Below, one piece after another: positions 60,452 to 64,000 of a stretch of 64,000 nt of DNA. Position 1 is the stretch's first letter, and each line of letters opens with the position of its first letter. The notes below the pieces were generated by a model. The model did not search any database, was not told the DNA's origin, and saw only the letters and a program-made list of their open reading frames with translations. The DNA is taken from the NCBI GenBank assembly GCA_002362105.1, contig DETD01000013.1:1-64000 (forward strand), written 5' to 3'. Origin of the DNA: Bacteroidales bacterium UBA3297. GTDB taxonomy: Bacteria > Bacteroidota > Bacteroidia > Bacteroidales > Paludibacteraceae. Position numbers and translations under genes: made by a program.

Positions 60452-62008
60452 ATGGTAAAGAAGATAAACTTAGACATGTCTACGGTTGAAAACCGTGAGA
60501 TGAGATTGGGCACCATAATCGGCTGGGACGGTAAAGCGTCGCAGCTTATAGAGGAGTCAGACTACGAAGGCCGAAGCGAGAAGAAGCTAGGCCACGGTTG
60601 TGGTGGTGGTAAAGGCAACAGTTGCCGGCTTTGTGAGTTGAAGTCACCACTTAACCAGCAAACAATGTGTGCCAACGCTATTGTTGAGTGTCAGATTGGT
60701 AACATTGAAGACTGTATCCTCATCCAGCACGCCCCAATTGGCTGCTCGGCCGACAATCCTTGGTTCAACCTCGCCTTCCACATGGGACTTGTAAGAAGGC
60801 ATAAAAAGCTGCAGAACCTAAAGATTATGAGCACCAACCTTACTGAAAAGGATATGGTGTTCGGTGCAAGCGACAAACTCAGAAGAACCATCAGAGAGGC
60901 GAAGGAACGCTTTAATCCGAAAGCCATTTTCGTCAGCATGGCATGTTCTACCGCCATTATTGGTGAAGACATCGACAGTATTGCCGAAGAGATGGAAGCT
61001 GAAATTGGCATTACGGTTGTACCGCTGCACTGCGAAGGGTTCAGAAGCAAGCACTGGAGCACAGGTTTCGATATCTCTCAGCACGGTGTTGCCCGACAAA
61101 TTGTGAAACGCAATCCTGAAAACATACAGAAGGACCTGATAAACATTGTTGCCCTTTGGGGTACCGACTACTTTACCGATTTGTTGAAGCCGCTTGGACT
61201 GAGGGTAAACTACATGATCGACTGTTCTAACTACAAGGAACTCCATCAGGCTAGCGAGGCAGTCGCAACCACTACCTTCTGCCACACTTTGGGCTCTTAT
61301 TTGGCAACCAGCCTTGAACAGCACTTTGGCGTGCCGCAAATCGATGCTCCACAGCCCTATGGTTTGGCGGGTACCGATGCCTGGTTAAGGGCTATTGCCA
61401 AGGTGGTCGGTAAAGAGAAGGAAGTTGAAGACTACATTGAAAGCGAGCACAAGCGCATCGCTCCGAAAATCGCCGAATTGCGTGAGTTCTACAAAGGTGT
61501 TAAGGGCTTCATTATGACGGGTTCGGCCTACGCGCACGGCTTGCTGTCGGTGCTTAAAGAACTGGGCATCGAGGTCGATGGTAGCATTGTTTTCCACCAC
61601 GACCCTGTTTACGACGGCGCTGGTAAGCACCAAGACTCACTGAAAGAGTTTGTGAACAACTACGGCGACATTAAGCACTACTCCGTATCGAAAACACAAG
61701 CGTTCCAACTGACGCAGATTTTCAAACGTGTTAAAACCGATTTCGTCGTCATCAGACACCAGGGTCTGGCTCCTGAAGCCGCAAAATTGGGCATTCCGGC
61801 CCTTGCAATGGGCGACGAGCACATCCCTGTCGGCTACGACGGTATTATCAGAACCGGCGAGATGCTGAAAGGTATTCTTGCCCGCAAGAAGTTCAACCAG
61901 GTACTGAGCCGGCACGTAAACCTTGTTTACTCTGATTGGTGGCTCAAACAAGAAGATCCGTTCTTGCTCGCTAAGAATCCGGAGATTTTGGATACGGTTA
62001 TAAAATAA
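60452..62008 (+). CDS. NifD-like nitrogenase-family component 1 alpha subunit, methylthio-alkane-reductase type (518 aa)
   Basis: P-cluster-type cysteines occur at 73, 98 and 165, spaced as in NifD (62, 88, 154 in Azotobacter). Cys277 ('TTFCHTLGSYLA') and His457 ('GDEHIPVGYDG') align with the two NifD ligands of the active-site cofactor (Cys275, His442). 'CEGFRSKHWSTGFD' replaces the NifD 'CEGFRGVSQS'-type loop, so this is not Mo-nitrogenase. Three extra cysteines (50, 58, 61) precede the P-cluster region. The ATG follows the NifB-like gene by 18 nt, and the NifK-like gene is 22 nt downstream. With O-acetylhomoserine sulfhydrylase in the operon, the best-fitting known enzyme is the methylthio-alkane reductase of Rhodospirillum rubrum. 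Substrate is inferred. Confidence 0.85.
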   Translation: MVKKINLDMSTVENREMRLGTIIGWDGKASQLIEESDYEGRSEKKLGHGCGGGKGNSCRLCELKSPLNQQTMCANAIVECQIGNIEDCILIQHAPIGCSADNPWFNLAFHMGLVRRHKKLQNLKIMSTNLTEKDMVFGASDKLRRTIREAKERFNPKAIFVSMACSTAIIGEDIDSIAEEMEAEIGITVVPLHCEGFRSKHWSTGFDISQHGVARQIVKRNPENIQKDLINIVALWGTDYFTDLLKPLGLRVNYMIDCSNYKELHQASEAVATTTFCHTLGSYLATSLEQHFGVPQIDAPQPYGLAGTDAWLRAIAKVVGKEKEVEDYIESEHKRIAPKIAELREFYKGVKGFIMTGSAYAHGLLSVLKELGIEVDGSIVFHHDPVYDGAGKHQDSLKEFVNNYGDIKHYSVSKTQAFQLTQIFKRVKTDFVVIRHQGLAPEAAKLGIPALAMGDEHIPVGYDGIIRTGEMLKGILARKKFNQVLSRHVNLVYSDWWLKQEDPFLLAKNPEILDTVIK

Positions 62009-62030
62009 GTCTAAAACTAAAACGATTACA

Positions 62031-63407
62031 ATGTCAAATACTATAGATCCTCATAAGTTAAAACTGGTCAAGCGGCCTAAAAACGGTTCTATTACCAATC
62101 CATACTACGGATGTACGGTTGGTGCCGCCTACTCGGTATTAGGCATCAAAGGCGGAGTCTCTATCGCAAACTGCGGACCTGGTTGTATGTACAAGCAGTT
62201 CTTTATGATGAGTTTCGATAATGGTTTCCAAGGCGCGTACGGTGCTGGTGCGGGTAATATGCCAAGCGCCAATGTACAAGAGAACGATGTCGTGTTCGGC
62301 GGTCTGAAAACGCTCGACAACCTTATCAAATCGTCTTTGGCTGTCCTGAAGGGTGACCTTTATGTGGTCCTCACAGGTTGTTCTGGCGAGTTGATTGGTG
62401 ACGATGTGCCAAGTGTTGTGAAAAAGTACCGCGACAAGGGTTACCCTATTGTTTGTGCCGATACGGGTGGTTTTAAGGGTACGAACCTGACGGGTCACGA
62501 AATTGTAGTTAAGTCTATTATCGACCAGTATGTTGGCGATTACGATGGCGAGAAAACGCCTGGTTTGGTTAACCTCTGGTTCGAAACCCCATACTACGAC
62601 CAGAACTGGCGTGGCGACTATGAGGAACTCGTAAGAATTCTGAGGGGTGCCGGTTTGAAGGTCAACATCTTGTTCGGTCCTGAAAACGAAGGTGTGAAGG
62701 CTTGGAAGAAGATTCCAAAAGCACAGTTTAACCTGGTGGTGTCTTCGTGGGTCGGACTCGAGACGGCTGAACACCTCAAAGAGAAATACAACCAGCCATA
62801 CTTGCACATCCCGGTTATTCCTATCGGTGAGGAGGCTACCAGCGAATTTATTCGCAAGGTGGTCGACTATGCGGGAATAGACAAGAAGAAGTCAGAGAAA
62901 TTCATTAAAAAAGAGGCCGAGCTCTACTATTACTACATCGAGCATTTTGCCGAGTTCTTCTCAGAATACTGGTTTGGTCTTCCTTCTGAATATGCCGTTG
63001 TGGCCAACAGCAACTACGCTATTGCCTACACGAAGTTCCTGGCCGACCAGATTGGCCTTATCCCTAAGAAGACCATCATTACCGACAATCCGCCTGAACG
63101 CTACAGAAACGCTATTAGCGAAGAATACAAGCACCTGAGCGACGGTGTTTCTATAGAACCCGACTTTGTAGAAGACGGTTATACCGTACAGCAGATTCTA
63201 GAGAAGGAGGTCACCTTCGGTCATGGCGTTCCGCTTATCATTGGCACTACCTGGGAAATTGACTATGCCCGTGAACATGGAGCCTTGTTGCTTGAGTCGA
63301 GCTCGCCTACAACAGAGTCGCTTGTGGTAAACAAGTCGTATATCGGATACAAGGGTGCACTTTCATTCATCGAACACATATACTCTGCCACCGTTGGCGG
63401 AAAATAA
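62031..63407 (+). CDS. NifK-like nitrogenase-family component 1 beta subunit (458 aa)
   Basis: P-cluster-type cysteines sit at 28 ('PYYGCTVGAA'), 52 ('ANCGPGCMYKQF', with an extra Cys48) and 117 ('VLTGCSGELIGDDV'), matching the NifK pattern 70, 95, 153. The N-terminus is shorter than in NifK. 'WFETPYYDQNWRGDYEELVR' and 'PVIPIGEEATSEFIRK' follow the usual beta-subunit order. It would pair with the NifD-like chain as a heterotetramer that receives electrons from the NifH-like protein. The gap to the NifH-like gene is 27 nt without a terminator. As in the alpha chain, sequence differs from canonical Mo-nitrogenase subunits, supporting a nitrogenase-like reductase. Confidence 0.85.
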   Translation: MSNTIDPHKLKLVKRPKNGSITNPYYGCTVGAAYSVLGIKGGVSIANCGPGCMYKQFFMMSFDNGFQGAYGAGAGNMPSANVQENDVVFGGLKTLDNLIKSSLAVLKGDLYVVLTGCSGELIGDDVPSVVKKYRDKGYPIVCADTGGFKGTNLTGHEIVVKSIIDQYVGDYDGEKTPGLVNLWFETPYYDQNWRGDYEELVRILRGAGLKVNILFGPENEGVKAWKKIPKAQFNLVVSSWVGLETAEHLKEKYNQPYLHIPVIPIGEEATSEFIRKVVDYAGIDKKKSEKFIKKEAELYYYYIEHFAEFFSEYWFGLPSEYAVVANSNYAIAYTKFLADQIGLIPKKTIITDNPPERYRNAISEEYKHLSDGVSIEPDFVEDGYTVQQILEKEVTFGHGVPLIIGTTWEIDYAREHGALLLESSSPTTESLVVNKSYIGYKGALSFIEHIYSATVGGK

Positions 63408-63434
63408 AAACAAAAAATCACATTACACAGAATT

Positions 63435-64000
63435 ATGGCAAAGGAATTAAGACAAATAGCTATTTACGGTAAAGGTGGTATTGGTAAATCGACCACTACC
63501 CAGAATTTGACTGCGGGCTTGGCCGAAGCTGGTAAAAACGTTATGGTTGTGGGCTGTGACCCTAAGGCCGACTCTACCCGACTCCTTCTCGGCGGTTTGG
63601 CTCAGCGTACCGTTCTCGATACCCTGCGTGAAGAGGGTGAGGATCTGGAACTCGACAAGATCTTGAAGGTGGGCTTCAAGGGTACCCGTTGTGTTGAGTC
63701 TGGTGGTCCTGAACCTGGTGTGGGTTGTGCCGGACGTGGTATTATCACCTCTATCGGTTACCTCGAGCGTTTGGGCGCATATACCGAAGATTTGGACTAT
63801 GTGTTCTACGATGTGTTGGGTGACGTAGTCTGCGGTGGTTTCGCAATGCCGATTCGCGAAGGTAAGGCGAAGGAAATCTACATTGTGGCCAGTGGTGAAA
63901 TGATGGCGCTTTATGCTGCAAACAACATTTCGAAAGGTATTGCACGATATGCCAAACAAGGTGGTGTGCGTTTGGGCGGTATCATCTGTAACAGCCGTAA
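63435..64000 (+). CDS. NifH-like reductase (Fe protein), 3' end beyond window (partial)
   Basis: About 188 residues are visible from the ATG at 63435. There is a P-loop at about 12-19 (Gly-Lys-Gly-Gly-Ile-Gly-Lys-Ser), switch I 'GCDPKADSTRLLLGG', Fe-S ligands Cys98 ('GVGCAGRG', with Arg101, the ADP-ribosylation-site equivalent) and Cys133 ('DVVCGGFAMPIREGK'), and switch II 'FYDVLGD'. This is a very NifH-like Fe protein, closer to NifH than to BchL/ChlL, which lack the 'ESGGPEPG' region in this form. It donates electrons to the NifDK-like partner in ATP-driven steps. It is last in the visible operon (order B-D-K-H), unlike R. rubrum mar (B-H-D-K). Confidence 0.92.
   Translation, partial: MAKELRQIAIYGKGGIGKSTTTQNLTAGLAEAGKNVMVVGCDPKADSTRLLLGGLAQRTVLDTLREEGEDLELDKILKVGFKGTRCVESGGPEPGVGCAGRGIITSIGYLERLGAYTEDLDYVFYDVLGDVVCGGFAMPIREGKAKEIYIVASGEMMALYAANNISKGIARYAKQGGVRLGGIICNSR

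Noticed and set aside
62139..62807. Minus-strand ORF (222 codons) across the NifK-like gene
   Set aside because: The plus strand carries conserved NifK-like motifs throughout; the antisense product has no features.
59196..64000. True molybdenum nitrogenase (nif) cluster
   Set aside because: The alpha subunit loop around 'CEGFRSKHWSTG' and the N-terminal Cys set differ from NifD, no nifE/nifN/nifV or nifI genes are seen, and the operon starts with O-acetylhomoserine sulfhydrylase. The window ends inside nifH-like, so genes further on could still change this.

Overview
The window comes from an anaerobic member of the Bacteroidota, most likely a Bacteroidales. The evidence is Bacteroidota-type promoters (TTTG, about 19-21 bp, TAnnTTTG), type IX secretion (T9SS) C-terminal sorting domains, a SprB-like giant adhesin, Bacteroidales paralogous secreted domains and moderate, locally AT-rich composition. 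No rRNA, CRISPR array, IS element or prophage was recognised. One tRNA (Ala-GGC) is present.

Layout. (1) 1-12.4 kb, minus strand: three giant proteins without signal peptides in tight succession: a DUF6603-type beta-rich protein, then two very large conserved proteins of unknown function, the last cut by the window edge. (2) 12.8-14.7 kb: an overlapping PqqD / HPr-kinase-like / S24-S26 signal-peptidase-like trio that resembles part of a peptide-modification locus but has no obvious precursor. (3) 15.2-23.1 kb: secreted proteins (a fibre-like repeat protein with a small T9SS partner, a PQQ-type beta-propeller, a FISUMP-like lipoprotein-type protein, two small proteins) and a broken T9SS type B (CHU_C) domain that still has its terminator. 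(4) 23.9-48.3 kb: a five-gene operon of about 24 kb encoding a ~4,180-residue SprB-like T9SS adhesin, an outer-membrane barrel, a TANFOR-like zincin giant, a beta-rich secreted giant and a five-domain fibronectin III protein. (5) 48.6-54.2 kb: a PL14-type polysaccharide lyase with T9SS tail, a solitary D12-class adenine methylase, an AraC regulator, tRNA-Ala and a ZIP metal transporter. (6) 54.4-64 kb: sulfur metabolism and a nitrogenase-like system.

The strongest candidate for an exciting system is the last region. A sulfur-carrier protein and its E1-like activating enzyme are divergent from a Cys/Met PLP enzyme plus LuxR-type regulator. After a terminator and a fresh promoter comes an operon of O-acetylhomoserine sulfhydrylase, NifX-like, NifB-like, NifD-like, NifK-like and NifH-like proteins. 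The link of a NifB-dependent nitrogenase-like enzyme with O-acetylhomoserine sulfhydrylase matches the methylthio-alkane reductase (Mar) logic known from Rhodospirillum rubrum: methanethiol released from methylated thioethers is captured as methionine. Gene order (B-D-K-H), the split NifX and the nearby thiocarboxylate module make it a distinct version.

The DUF6603 three-gene module and the five-gene surface operon are the next most interesting; both are built from giant, largely uncharacterised proteins. All function calls rest on motif recognition by eye; no database search was run.
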